A stretch of DNA of 24,748 bases from Gammaproteobacteria bacterium (GTDB lineage: Bacteria; Pseudomonadota; Gammaproteobacteria; Steroidobacterales; Steroidobacteraceae). A program made the translations under genes and the position numbers. Below are positions 15,400 to 23,419 of this stretch, in pieces; position 1 is the first letter of the stretch, and each line of letters starts with the position of its first letter. Where the stretch lies: positions 1-24,748 of the forward strand of contig JASHTN010000424.1 in the NCBI GenBank assembly GCA_030040525.1, written 5' to 3'. The notes under the pieces were generated by a model, which made no database searches, had not been told where the DNA came from, and worked only from the letters and a program-made list of their open reading frames with translations.

Positions 15400-16187
15400 G
15401 CGGAGCCGTTCCAGGCGGCGAGAAAGCGCTCGAAGTGCGGCTGCTGCGAGGCGCGCAGCCAGGCGCGCACCCGCTCGAGCTCCTCGGCGTGCGATGCCGC
15501 CGTCAGATGGCCGCGCAGCTGCTCGAAGCGCAGGTAGATGAGGTAGGTGTTGAGCACGTCGGTCTCGCAGTAGTGGCGGATGCCCGCCAGATCCCCGCGC
15601 TGCCAGGCGTCCCACACCTGCTCGCCGCCGAAGCCGAGCTTGCCGGGCAGCCCGAGCAGGCACGCCATGTTGGCGAGCGACACCCGGTTGCGCGAGCTGA
15701 AGCCCGAGAGCACGTCCATGAGATCGGTGTGCCGCCAGTGATAGCGGCTCAGATAGTTGTTGTGCCGGAAGGCGGGGTCCTCGTCGCCCGTCTCCCAGAA
15801 GCGCACCGCCCGCAGCCCGTGCAGCAGCGCGCGGTAGGTGAGCACCGGCAGGTCGAATCCCGAGCCGTTCCAGGAGACGAGATTCGGCGAGAGCTTGCCG
15901 ATGCCGTCGAAGAAGCGCTGCACCAGCTCGGCCTCGCCGCTCGCCGGCTCGCCCACGCTCCACACCCGCAACCCATCGCCGTTGCGCAGCACGCAGGCGA
16001 TCGCCACGACGCGGTGCTGCTCGAGGGACAGGAAATCGCTGCCCGTGTCCTGGCGGCGCAGCGCGAACATGGCTTTCGCGACCTGGCCGTCCGCGAGCCC
16101 CGCGAGGCCGTAGCGGCGCCGCCCGAGCTCGACATCCGGCACCGTCTCGATATCGAACGCCAGGATGTTCACCGCGGCCTCATGCAT
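15396..16187 (-). CDS. Predicted 3'-5' exonuclease, PolB-exonuclease type (DEDDy)
   Basis: 263-residue predicted exonuclease related to the proofreading domain of B-family DNA polymerases but free-standing. DEDDy residues are visible: Asp12 and Glu14 in FDIETVP, Asp112 in SWNGSGFDLPVL, and Tyr206 plus Asp210 in HYCETD (YxxxD). Asp155 in HTDLMDVL may contribute to structure. The start is ATG at 16187, 7 nt after the acpS stop; an alternative GTG five codons later would begin VNILAFDIE and is also plausible. The family is common in proteobacteria; its substrate is unproven. The chain recO, era, rnc, exonuclease, rlmD suggests nucleic-acid maintenance, but the grouping may reflect ancient operon drift. 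Confidence 0.88.
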   Translation of the reverse strand: MHEAAVNILAFDIETVPDVELGRRRYGLAGLADGQVAKAMFALRRQDTGSDFLSLEQHRVVAIACVLRNGDGLRVWSVGEPASGEAELVQRFFDGIGKLSPNLVSWNGSGFDLPVLTYRALLHGLRAVRFWETGDEDPAFRHNNYLSRYHWRHTDLMDVLSGFSSRNRVSLANMACLLGLPGKLGFGGEQVWDAWQRGDLAGIRHYCETDVLNTYLIYLRFEQLRGHLTAASHAEELERVRAWLRASQQPHFERFLAAWNGSA

Positions 16188-16194
16188 GACGCCC

Positions 16195-16581
16195 TCATGG
16201 GCTCGCCTTCATGAGCACCGCGACCGCGACCACCAGCCCCGCCTCGTCGGTGAGCGTCACGTGCGCCTCACCCACTCCCAGGCGCCGTCGCAGCTGCTCG
16301 CCGCGCTCCGAGAAGACCACCTCGGGCTTGCCGTAACTGTTCTGCACCACGCCGACGTCGCGGATCCATATGCCGTGCGCGAAGCCGGTCCCGAGGGCCT
16401 TGACGATCGCCTCCTTGGCGGCAAAGCGCATGGCGAGAAAGCGCTCGCGGCGCCGGGTGCGCGCGAGCTGCGCGGCTTCCGCGGGCATGAGCAGGTGCTC
16501 GATGAAGCGGTCGCCGAAGCGGGCCAGCGTCTGCGCTATGCGCTGCGTCTCGAGCACATCGACGCCGATGCCGAAGATCAC
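16195..16581 (-). CDS. acpS: Holo-[acyl-carrier-protein] synthase AcpS
   Basis: Transfers 4'-phosphopantetheine from CoA to apo-ACP. 128 residues, normal length. Conserved metal-binding residues are Asp8 (GIGVDVLE) and Glu57 (MRFAAKEAIVKALG). The region from GIWIRDVGV to YGKPEV is also family-typical. GTG start at 16581, overlapping the pdxJ stop as GTGA. The pdxJ-acpS pair is the classic gammaproteobacterial arrangement. Confidence 0.96.
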   Translation of the reverse strand: MIFGIGVDVLETQRIAQTLARFGDRFIEHLLMPAEAAQLARTRRRERFLAMRFAAKEAIVKALGTGFAHGIWIRDVGVVQNSYGKPEVVFSERGEQLRRRLGVGEAHVTLTDEAGLVVAVAVLMKASP

Positions 16582-17309
16582 GTGCGCGCCGCCGTCATCG
16601 CGGCCTTCATCTCGCGCACCGCCGTCTCGAGCCCCGTGAACACGGCGCGCGCGACGATCGCGTGGCCGATGTTGAGCTCGATGACCTCGGCAAGCGCGGC
16701 GATGGGCCGGACGTTGTGGTAGTCGAGGCCGTGTCCGGCATGCACCTCGAGCCCGAGGCGCGCGGCGCGGCGCGCGGCTTCCCTGAGCCGTTCGAGCTCG
16801 AGTGCCTGGGCGGTGCCGGCGGCGTTGGCGTACGCGCCGGTATGCAGCTCGACCGCCGGCGCGAGCGTCTCGGCAGCCGCCTCGATCTGCGCGGCATCCG
16901 GGTCGATGAAGAGCGCGACCCGGATGCCGCGCTCGCCGAGCGCCGCCACCGCTGTCGTGAGCCGCGGTACCTGCCCCGCGACCGCGAGTCCGCCTTCGGT
17001 GGTGAGCTCCGCGCGCCGCTCGGGCACCAGGCAGCAGTCCGCCGGGCGCACCTCGGCGGCGAAGGCGAGCATCCCCTCGGTGACCGCCATCTCGAGGTTC
17101 ATGCGTGTCTGGAGCCGCTCGCGCAGCGCCCGCACGTCGTGCTCCTGGATATGACGGCGGTCCTCGCGCAGGTGCAGCGTGATGCAGTCGGCGCCGGCGA
17201 GCTCCGCGGCGAGCGCGGCGTGCACCGGGTCCGGGTGCCGGCCGAGCCGCGCCTGGCGCAGCGTCGCCACGTGGTCGATATTGACGCCGAGCGCGATCGG
17301 GCCGCTCAT
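16578..17309 (-). CDS. pdxJ: Pyridoxine 5'-phosphate synthase PdxJ
   Basis: Condenses 1-deoxy-xylulose-5-phosphate with 3-amino-2-oxopropyl phosphate to pyridoxine 5'-phosphate. 243 residues, identical in length to the E. coli enzyme. It starts LGVNIDHVATLRQAR and carries catalytic-region residues His46 (ITLHLREDRRHI), Glu73 (TRMNLEMAVTE) and His193 (VHAGHGLDYHNV), plus the C-terminal ELNIGHAIVARAVF. ATG at 17309, 10 nt after the recO stop. A longer in-frame extension upstream of 17309 overlaps recO and is not supported by family length. Confidence 0.97.
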   Translation of the reverse strand: MSGPIALGVNIDHVATLRQARLGRHPDPVHAALAAELAGADCITLHLREDRRHIQEHDVRALRERLQTRMNLEMAVTEGMLAFAAEVRPADCCLVPERRAELTTEGGLAVAGQVPRLTTAVAALGERGIRVALFIDPDAAQIEAAAETLAPAVELHTGAYANAAGTAQALELERLREAARRAARLGLEVHAGHGLDYHNVRPIAALAEVIELNIGHAIVARAVFTGLETAVREMKAAMTAART

Positions 17310-17319
17310 GGCTGCACGC

Positions 17320-18051
17320 TCACGAGTGCACTGCCTTGCGCAGCATCGATTTCGCCACCGCGCGCGTGGCGAGCGGCCGGCCCTCGAGGCATGCGCCGAG
17401 GGCCGCCTGCAGCACCTGCCGCGCATCGGCGAGCTCGCGTGCCCCGCTCAGGGACTCGTCGTTGAGCGCGAGCAGCGAGCGCCCGGAGAGCGCGCCCGGG
17501 GTGCGGGCGCTCACCGGCACCAGCCCCTGCCCGGGGCGAAAATCATAGAACCCGTCCGGCTCGAGCGGCGCGCCGTGACGCGCTTCGCTGCTCAGATCGA
17601 GCCCATAGCCGACGAGCGTCAGCAGGCGCTTCTCGAAGATCCGCAGGGCCGGCTCGAGCGCCGCGCCCGCGCGCAGCCGCTCGAGCACGCCGTGATAGTG
17701 GTCGAACAGCAGCGGCTGCGGATCGTGACGGGTGGTGAGCCTGAGCAGCAGCTCGTTCAGATAGAACGCCGCCATCAGGCACCCACCGGGCAGCGGCGCT
17801 GCGGCAGTGGCGCGCTCGGCGCGGGTGAGCTGCGGCGCCTCGCCCCGGCCGCTCCAGGAGAGCAGCAGCAGCTGGAAGGGCTGCAGCACCGGGGCGAGCT
17901 TCGCCGCCGGGGCGCGCACGCCGCGCGCAAACAGCGTCAGCCGCCCGTGCTCGCGCGTCAGCACCTCGAGGATCCGGCTGGTGTCGCGCCACGGCCGGTG
18001 ATGCAGGATGTAGCCGGGCGCGAGCTCGATGCGGCGCGGACCCGCGCTCAT
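17320..18051 (-). CDS. recO: DNA repair protein RecO
   Basis: RecFOR-pathway mediator that anneals single strands and helps load RecA onto SSB-coated DNA. 243 residues. The N-terminal OB-fold segment begins with GYILHHRPWRDTSRILEVLTREHGRLTLFARGVR. The helical C-terminal part contains YLNELLLRLTTRHDPQPLLFDHYH, typical of the family. The zinc-site cysteines seen in some RecO proteins are not evident. ATG at 18051, overlapping the era stop as ATGA. The era-recO adjacency is conserved in proteobacteria. Confidence 0.93.
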   Translation of the reverse strand: MSAGPRRIELAPGYILHHRPWRDTSRILEVLTREHGRLTLFARGVRAPAAKLAPVLQPFQLLLLSWSGRGEAPQLTRAERATAAAPLPGGCLMAAFYLNELLLRLTTRHDPQPLLFDHYHGVLERLRAGAALEPALRIFEKRLLTLVGYGLDLSSEARHGAPLEPDGFYDFRPGQGLVPVSARTPGALSGRSLLALNDESLSGARELADARQVLQAALGACLEGRPLATRAVAKSMLRKAVHS

Positions 18052-18947
18052 TCGACCCCCAGCTGCCGCAGCGCATGCGCGTTATCGGCCCAGTTCTCGC
18101 GCACCTTCACCCAGAGCGTGAGGTGCACGCGGCGCCCGAGGAGCTCGTTGACGGCGAGCCGAGCCGCGCGCCCCACGCGCTTGAGCCGCGCCCCGTGCGC
18201 GCCGATGACGATCGGTTTGTGGCCTTGGCGGTCGACCCAGATTGCCGCATCCACCGCGAGCTGCTCGCCCTCCTCCGCCACGCGCTCGACCTCGACCGCG
18301 ATGCCGTAAGGCACCTCCTGGTTGAGCTCGAGCGTCAGCTTCTCGCGGATCAGCTCCGCGAGCCGAAAGCCCTCGCTGCGGTCGGTGAGCTCGCCCCGGG
18401 GATAGAGCGGCGGCGACTCCGGCAGCTGCGCGGCGATGGTCTGGCGCAGCTCCTCGAGGTTCTCGCCGCGGAGCGCGGAGACCGGGACGATGGCGCGGAA
18501 ATCATGGCGCCGGGCGAGCTCCGCGAGATACGGCAGCAGCCGCACACGCCGCCGTACGCGGTCGATCTTGTTCACCGCCGCCAGTGCCGGGCGGCCCGAG
18601 CGAGCGAGCGTCGCGAGCGTCAGCTCGTCCTCGGGCGTCCACTTCAGCGGCTCCACCACGAGCGCGCTGAGATCGGCGTCCGCGAGCGCCGTGGTCGCCG
18701 TCCGGTTCATCGCCTTGTTGAGCGCGCGGCGCGCCTCGCTGTGCAGCCCCGGCGTGTCGACGAAGGCAATCTGCGCCTGCGGCAGGTCGAGAATCCCGAC
18801 GATGCGGTGGCGCGTGGTCTGCGGGCGCGGCGTGACGATGCTCAGCTTCTCGCCGACGAGCGCATTCAGCAGCGTCGACTTGCCGACGTTCGGCCGGCCG
18901 ACGAGCGCCGCAAAGCCGCTGCGAAACCCGCTGCGGGCGGCGTTCAT
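18048..18947 (-). CDS. era: GTPase Era
   Basis: Essential GTPase that assists 16S rRNA maturation and 30S assembly. 299 residues (E. coli 301). G1 is GRPNVGKST (17-25), the G2 region is PRPQTTRHR, G3 is DTPG (64-67), G4 is NKID (126-129) and G5 is VSALRGEN (156-163). A C-terminal KH domain has GxxG as GAHG (249-252), preceded by VDRQGHKPIVI. The linker DRSEGFRLAELIREK is family-typical. ATG at 18947, overlapping the rnc stop as ATGA. Confidence 0.97.
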   Translation of the reverse strand: MNAARSGFRSGFAALVGRPNVGKSTLLNALVGEKLSIVTPRPQTTRHRIVGILDLPQAQIAFVDTPGLHSEARRALNKAMNRTATTALADADLSALVVEPLKWTPEDELTLATLARSGRPALAAVNKIDRVRRRVRLLPYLAELARRHDFRAIVPVSALRGENLEELRQTIAAQLPESPPLYPRGELTDRSEGFRLAELIREKLTLELNQEVPYGIAVEVERVAEEGEQLAVDAAIWVDRQGHKPIVIGAHGARLKRVGRAARLAVNELLGRRVHLTLWVKVRENWADNAHALRQLGVE

Positions 18948-19651
18948 GCGCGGCGATCCGGGGCGTCGCTCGAGCCGATCTCCCCGAGCATGCGCTCGGC
19001 GGCTTCCTGCTCGGCGCGCCGGCGGCTCGAGCCGCCGCCCTGCACCCGCCGCCCGAAGGCAGCCACCTCGCAGCTGACGCGGAACGTCTGGGCGTGAGCC
19101 GCCCCCTCGATGCGCTCCACGCGGTAGCGCGGCAAGGCCAGCCCGCGCTCCTGCAGATACTCCTGCAGGCGCGTCTTGGCGTCCTTGAGCGTCGCCGGAT
19201 CGGGCAACGCCTTGAGCCGCGGCGCGAACAGCGTTCGCACCACCGGCTCGACCGCGGCGAGGCCGCCGTCGAGGAAGATGGCTCCGCAGACCGCCTCGAG
19301 CGCGTCGGCGAGGATCGACTGGCGGCGAAAGCCGCCGCTCTTGAGCTCCCCCGAGCCGAGCCGCAGCACGCTGCCGAGCTCGAGCTGGGCTGCCACCTCG
19401 GCCAGCGGCTCGCGGCTCACGAGCTGCGCCCGCAACCGGCTCAGGTCACCCTCGTCCGCCTGCGGGAAGGCGCGGTAGAGCTGCTCGGCGATGAGGAGAT
19501 TCAGCACGGCGTCGCCGAGGAACTCCAGGCGCTCGTTGTTGGGTCCGGCGGCGCTGCGATGAGTGAGCGCGGCACGGAACAGCCCGCTGTCGCGCGGCTG
19601 GTAGCCGAGCGCCGCGCGTACCCAGCGCTCGGGCGCGTCGGCGCCGCTCAT
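18944..19651 (-). CDS. rnc: Ribonuclease III
   Basis: Double-strand-specific endoribonuclease for rRNA and mRNA processing. 235 residues (E. coli 226). The catalytic signature NERLEFLGDAVL (39-50) includes Asp47, and the second metal ligand is Glu119 in ADALEAVCGAIFLDGG. A C-terminal dsRNA-binding domain (about 155-226) ends with RRRAEQEAAERML. ATG at 19651, 5 nt after the DUF4845 stop. A longer upstream extension would be antiparallel or overlapping and was rejected. Confidence 0.97.
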   Translation of the reverse strand: MSGADAPERWVRAALGYQPRDSGLFRAALTHRSAAGPNNERLEFLGDAVLNLLIAEQLYRAFPQADEGDLSRLRAQLVSREPLAEVAAQLELGSVLRLGSGELKSGGFRRQSILADALEAVCGAIFLDGGLAAVEPVVRTLFAPRLKALPDPATLKDAKTRLQEYLQERGLALPRYRVERIEGAAHAQTFRVSCEVAAFGRRVQGGGSSRRRAEQEAAERMLGEIGSSDAPDRRA

Positions 19652-19656
19652 GACCG

Positions 19657-20028
19657 CTAGCTGCCACCCCGCGTGTGGATCAGCTTGTCGAACACCACGT
19701 GCAGGGAGAGGTTGGAGAACAGCGGCGCGTCGTCCTCGTAGCTGGCTTCCACCGCCCAACTGGTGCCGTCGCGCGTGATCTTGATGTCCTTGGCGGTCGG
19801 ATAGTCCACCATGTCGATCTCGAAGTGCCGGTCGATCTTCATGCGGATCGCATCGGCATTCATGCTGCTGCCGTCCGGGTCGCTGCCGACCTCGTCGAGA
19901 GCGCGCACCACCTTCATGTAATTCAGGTACACCGGCGCCAGGCGGATGCAGGCATAACCCACCAGCGCAAACGGGATCATCAGGATGATCCAGCCAATCG
20001 CCGTAACGCCCACCTGCCTCGCGCGCAT
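19657..20028 (-). CDS. DUF4845 membrane-anchored protein
   Basis: 123-residue protein with one N-terminal transmembrane helix (about 8-30, VTAIGWIILMIPFALVGYACI), then LAPVYLNYMKVVRALDEV and a small soluble domain, probably periplasmic. It matches the DUF4845 family found between lepB and rnc in many gamma- and betaproteobacteria; its function is unknown. The ATG at 20028 has GGGGAG about 9 nt upstream. A TTG three codons earlier is possible but would sit inside that Shine-Dalgarno region. Confidence 0.87.
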   Translation of the reverse strand: MRARQVGVTAIGWIILMIPFALVGYACIRLAPVYLNYMKVVRALDEVGSDPDGSSMNADAIRMKIDRHFEIDMVDYPTAKDIKITRDGTSWAVEASYEDDAPLFSNLSLHVVFDKLIHTRGGS

Positions 20029-20057
20029 TGATTGCAACTCCCCGCCCGCCACCGGCG

Positions 20058-21143
20058 TCAGTGAATGGCCGTGCCGATGCGGCCCCACTGCGGCCCGCCG
20101 GCACGATGTGGATCCCAATTGAACCAGATCCGGGTCGCCTTGCCGACCAGATTCTCCTCGGGCACGAACCCCCACGAGCGGCCGTCGTCGCTGTTGTCGC
20201 GGTTGTCGCCCAGCATCAGATATTGCCCCGGCGGCACGTCGCCGACAAATGGCGGCGTGCGCAGGAACCCGGGTGCGTCCTCGTCGCCGCACACGTAGCC
20301 GCGCACCCCGCCGCGGTTGCAGCCCGGCAGCACCGGCGCCCGGTCGAGCGCCACCGGGCAGAAGATCGCCTTGTGGTCGTGCTTGCCGAGGTGCTCGTCG
20401 ATCTCGGTCAGGTTGAGGTAGCAGCCGTCGCTGTACTTGCCGTCGTAGCTGAACGGCACCGCTCTGCCGTTGATGGTGATGCGGTTGTCCTGCACCACGA
20501 CGTGACCCCCCGGCAGCCCCACCAGGCGCTTGATGAAGTTGGTGGACGGGTCGAGCGGATAGCGGAACACCACCACGTCGCCGCGCTGCGGCTCGCCGAT
20601 CGCGACGACCTTGCGGTTGATCACCGGCAGGCGCAGCCCGTAGGCGTACTTGTTGACGATGATGAAGTCGCCGTCGAGCAGCGTCGGCATCATGGAATCG
20701 GACGGGATGCGGAACGGCTCGAAGACGAAGGCGCGCAGCAGCAGCACCACCAGCGCCACCGGAAAGAAGCTGCGCGCATAGTCGACCGTGCCGGGCTCGG
20801 GAATCAGCTCCGGGTCGCGGCCCGCGGCGCGCGCCGCCGCCGCGCGCCGCGGGCGCAGCACCTGCGCATCGAACGCCCACACGATGCCGGTGACCACGGT
20901 GATGGCGAGCAGCACGGCACTGAAGTCGAGCCGCTCGGCGAGCAGCAGTCGCAGCACCGCGGCGCCGATCAGCACCGGCAGCACCCCGTAGAGCGCGCGC
21001 ATCACTCCCCGGTCGCGCGGCCCGGGACCGGCGCGCGCGGCACGCTGCGGCCGCAGCAGCCAGTCGTCGACCACACATATCAGCCCGACCGGCAGCGCCA
21101 GCCAGGAGAGCAGCACCAGGATTGGCATGAGGGAGTCCAGCAT
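20058..21143 (-). CDS. lepB: Signal peptidase I LepB
   Basis: Ser-Lys protease that cleaves Sec and Tat signal peptides on the periplasmic face. 361 residues, longer than E. coli (324). The nucleophile is Ser150 in IPSDSMMPTLLDGD, the general base Lys205 is in TNFIKRLVGLPGG, and the conserved box GDNRDNSDDGRSWGFV and the terminal GTAIH are present. The N-terminus shows four hydrophobic segments by eye (about 4-25, 47-70, 74-96 and 121-143), where the E. coli enzyme has two. An even count keeps the catalytic domain periplasmic. ATG at 21143, 12 nt after the lepA stop, in the standard lepA-lepB order. Confidence 0.95.
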   Translation of the reverse strand: MLDSLMPILVLLSWLALPVGLICVVDDWLLRPQRAARAGPGPRDRGVMRALYGVLPVLIGAAVLRLLLAERLDFSAVLLAITVVTGIVWAFDAQVLRPRRAAAARAAGRDPELIPEPGTVDYARSFFPVALVVLLLRAFVFEPFRIPSDSMMPTLLDGDFIIVNKYAYGLRLPVINRKVVAIGEPQRGDVVVFRYPLDPSTNFIKRLVGLPGGHVVVQDNRITINGRAVPFSYDGKYSDGCYLNLTEIDEHLGKHDHKAIFCPVALDRAPVLPGCNRGGVRGYVCGDEDAPGFLRTPPFVGDVPPGQYLMLGDNRDNSDDGRSWGFVPEENLVGKATRIWFNWDPHRAGGPQWGRIGTAIH

Positions 21144-21155
21144 GATCGATCCGCC

Positions 21156-22952
21156 CTAGCTGCGCCGCCCGACCTTGAGAACCGCGAGGAAAGCCTCCTG
21201 GGGAATCTCCACGTGACCTAGCTGTTTCATGCGTTTCTTGCCTTCCTTCTGCTTCTCGAGGAGCTTGCGCTTGCGGGTGACGTCGCCGCCGTAGCATTTC
21301 GCCAGCACGTTCTTGCGCAGCGCCTTGACGGTGGCGCGCGCGATTACGGCGCTGCCGATCGCGGCCTGGACGGCCACCTCGAACATCTGCCGCGGAATCA
21401 GCTCCTGCATCTTGTCCACCAGCTCGCGGCCGCGCTGATAGGCGCTGTCCTTGTGCACGATGATCGACAGCGCGTCCACCTTGTCGCCGTTGATGAGGAT
21501 GTCGAGCTTGACGAGCGGCGCGGCCTCAAAATGGCTGAAGTCGTAGTCGAACGAGGCGTAGCCGCGGCTCACGGACTTCAGGCGGTCGAAGAAGTCCAGC
21601 ACCACCTCCGCCAGCGGCAGCTGGTACTGCAGCGAGACCTGCGTGCCGAGATACAGCATCTTGTTCTGGGTGCCGCGCTTGTCGTTGCAGAGCTTGAGCA
21701 CCGCGCCGACGTGATCGGGCGGCACCAGGATGTTGGCGACGATGATCGGCTCGCGGATCTCGTCGATGTCGCCCGTCGGCGGCAGCTTGGCCGGATTGTC
21801 GATGTACTCGAGCGTGCCGTCGCGGCGCGCGACTTCGTACACCACCGTCGGGGCGCTGCTGACCAGCGTCAGCTGGTACTCCCGCTCGAGCCGCTCCTGC
21901 ACGATGTCCATGTGCAGGAGTCCGAGGAACCCGCAGCGGAAGCCGAAGCCGAGCGCGCCGGATACCTCGGGCTCGTAGTGCAGGGCCGAGTCGTTCAGGC
22001 GCAGCTTCGCCAGCGCGTCACGGAACCTCTCATAGTCCTCGGAGTTCACCGGAAAGAGCCCGGCGAACACCCGCGGCTTGATCTGCTTGAAGCCGGGCAG
22101 CGGCCGCGCCGCCGGCCGGCTCTCCTGCGTGATGGTGTCGCCGACCGGCGCGCCGTCGATCTCCTTGATGCCGGCGACCACGAAACCCACATCGCCAGTG
22201 GCGAGCTCGCTCTCGCTCACGGGCTTGGGGGTGAAGCGCCCGAGCCGGTCGACGTGGTAGCTGCGGCCGGTGGAGACCACGCGGATCCGGTCGCCGGCCG
22301 CGAGACTGCCGTTGACTACGCGCACCAGCGACACCACGCCCACGTAGTTGTCGAACCACGAATCGATGATCAGCGCCTGCAGCGGTGCCGCGCCGTCGCC
22401 GCGCGGCGCGGGAATGCGCCGGATCAGCACCTCGAGCAGCTCCGCCACCCCCGCGCCCGTCTTGGCGCTGACCCGCACCGCGTCCCGCGCCTCGATGCCG
22501 ATGATCTCCTCGACCTCACGGATCACCCGCTCGGGGTCCGCTGACGGCAGGTCGATCTTGTTGATGACCGGCAGCACCTCCAGGCCCTGCTCGATGGCCG
22601 TGTAGCAATTGGCGACGCTCTGCGCCTCGACGCCCTGGGATGCATCGACCACCAGCAGCGCCCCGTCGCATGCCGCCAGCGAACGCGAGACCTCGTAGGA
22701 GAAGTCCACGTGTCCCGGCGTATCGATCATGTTCAGCTGAAAGCGCTCGCCGTCACGCGCCGTGTAATAAAGAGTGACGCTCTGCGCCTTGATGGTGATG
22801 CCCCGCTCGCGCTCGAGATCCATCGAGTCGAGCACCTGCGCCTGCATCTCGCGGTCCGCGAGTCCCCCGCACAGCTGGATGAAGCGGTCGGCGAGCGTCG
22901 ATTTGCCGTGATCTACGTGCGCGATGATGGAGAAGTTGCGTATCTGGCGCAT
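21156..22952 (-). CDS. lepA: Elongation factor 4 (LepA)
   Basis: Ribosome-associated translational GTPase. 598 residues, the family norm. G1 is AHVDHGKST (11-19), the switch region is RERGITIKAQ, G3 is DTPGHVDF and G4 is NKIDLP. The EF4-specific C-terminal domain contains KCYGGDVTRKRKLLEKQKEGKKRMK. It is the first gene of the long minus-strand array, about 160 nt downstream of the glutaredoxin-like stop, after a double hairpin and a perfect TATAAT. Confidence 0.98.
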   Translation of the reverse strand: MRQIRNFSIIAHVDHGKSTLADRFIQLCGGLADREMQAQVLDSMDLERERGITIKAQSVTLYYTARDGERFQLNMIDTPGHVDFSYEVSRSLAACDGALLVVDASQGVEAQSVANCYTAIEQGLEVLPVINKIDLPSADPERVIREVEEIIGIEARDAVRVSAKTGAGVAELLEVLIRRIPAPRGDGAAPLQALIIDSWFDNYVGVVSLVRVVNGSLAAGDRIRVVSTGRSYHVDRLGRFTPKPVSESELATGDVGFVVAGIKEIDGAPVGDTITQESRPAARPLPGFKQIKPRVFAGLFPVNSEDYERFRDALAKLRLNDSALHYEPEVSGALGFGFRCGFLGLLHMDIVQERLEREYQLTLVSSAPTVVYEVARRDGTLEYIDNPAKLPPTGDIDEIREPIIVANILVPPDHVGAVLKLCNDKRGTQNKMLYLGTQVSLQYQLPLAEVVLDFFDRLKSVSRGYASFDYDFSHFEAAPLVKLDILINGDKVDALSIIVHKDSAYQRGRELVDKMQELIPRQMFEVAVQAAIGSAVIARATVKALRKNVLAKCYGGDVTRKRKLLEKQKEGKKRMKQLGHVEIPQEAFLAVLKVGRRS

Positions 22953-23010
22953 GAATCCCGCAGGCAGTTGCTCAACCTCGCCGCGCCTTTCGAAGTCAAG
23001 CGGCGGGCGG

Positions 23011-23016
23011 ATTATA
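23011..23016 (-). promoter_or_regulatory. -10 element for the lepA array
   Basis: The minus strand reads a perfect TATAAT in otherwise GC-rich DNA, about 60 nt upstream of the lepA ATG. The -35 at 16-18 nt is GC-rich and poor, so an activator or a different sigma factor may take part. The position right after the terminator makes a lepA promoter likely. Confidence 0.6.
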
Positions 23017-23078
23017 GGGAAGTTTGCGTCGCCCGGCCCTGCCGCGGCGCCTTAGCTGACCGAAGGTCGGCCCGGAGG

Positions 23079-23103
23079 GTGCCGGCCAGGGATGGGCCGG
23101 CAC
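23079..23103. repeat. 9-bp inverted repeat directly following the terminator
   Basis: GTGCCGGCC and GGCCGGCAC pair perfectly across a 7-nt loop. On the minus strand it begins exactly where the T-run of the neighbouring terminator ends, giving two hairpins back to back before the lepA promoter. It may reinforce termination or protect the upstream 3' end. Confidence 0.6.
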
Positions 23104-23128
23104 AAAAATCGCCGGTCAGGCGATTTTT
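23104..23128 (-). terminator. Intrinsic terminator overlapping the end of the glutaredoxin-like gene
   Basis: On the minus strand AAAAATCGCC and GGCGATTTTT form a perfect 10-bp stem with loop TGACC, ending in five Ts. The loop contains the TGA stop, and the upstream arm encodes the last three residues (KIA). The stem and the preceding ATTGG match the terminator at 12041-12066 base for base. Confidence 0.88.
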
Positions 23129-23418
23129 CCAATGAGAAGCCGGCGCAGCTCGGAGGCGTCCAGCCGGTGGCGGCACACCACCGTGCCGTCGAGCAGCAGC
23201 ACCGGCACGTCGAGTCCGTGGCGGCGCAGCAGCTGCTCGTCCGAATCGACGTCGACCACCTCCAGCGGCGGCAGCGGACAGCTGCGCGCCAGGGCGGCGA
23301 GCTCGCGCAGCATGGCCTCGCACAGCTCGCAGTCGCGACGCCCGACGACCGTCAGGCGCCCCGGGCTTGCGCGGAGCAGGGTCGCGCAGCGCAATGTCGC
23401 GATCCCGAGCCAGTTCAT
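23116..23418 (-). CDS. Glutaredoxin-like thiol-disulfide protein
   Basis: 100 residues with a CxxC motif at Cys30-Cys33 (GRRDCELCEAM), a cis-Pro region DVPVLLLDG, and EVVDVDSDEQLLRRHGLDVPV, matching short glutaredoxin-like (DUF836-type) proteins. Canonical members start near residue 21; here about 20 extra residues precede the thioredoxin fold. The ATG at 23418 is 1 nt from the rseB stop, arguing for coupling. The C-terminus LLIGKIA is encoded within the terminator repeat. It probably acts in cytosolic thiol redox chemistry; its partner is unknown. Confidence 0.83.
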   Translation of the reverse strand: MNWLGIATLRCATLLRASPGRLTVVGRRDCELCEAMLRELAALARSCPLPPLEVVDVDSDEQLLRRHGLDVPVLLLDGTVVCRHRLDASELRRLLIGKIA

Positions 23419-23419
23419 A

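Noticed and set aside
15400..15963. Upstream extension of the rlmD frame
   Set aside because: It lies wholly inside the exonuclease gene in another frame. The GTG at 15399 gives a normal-length RlmD with cluster cysteines at family positions.
23054..23070. Third small inverted repeat (GACC-GAA-GGTC) near the lepA promoter
   Set aside because: A 4-bp stem is too short to distinguish from chance in this composition.
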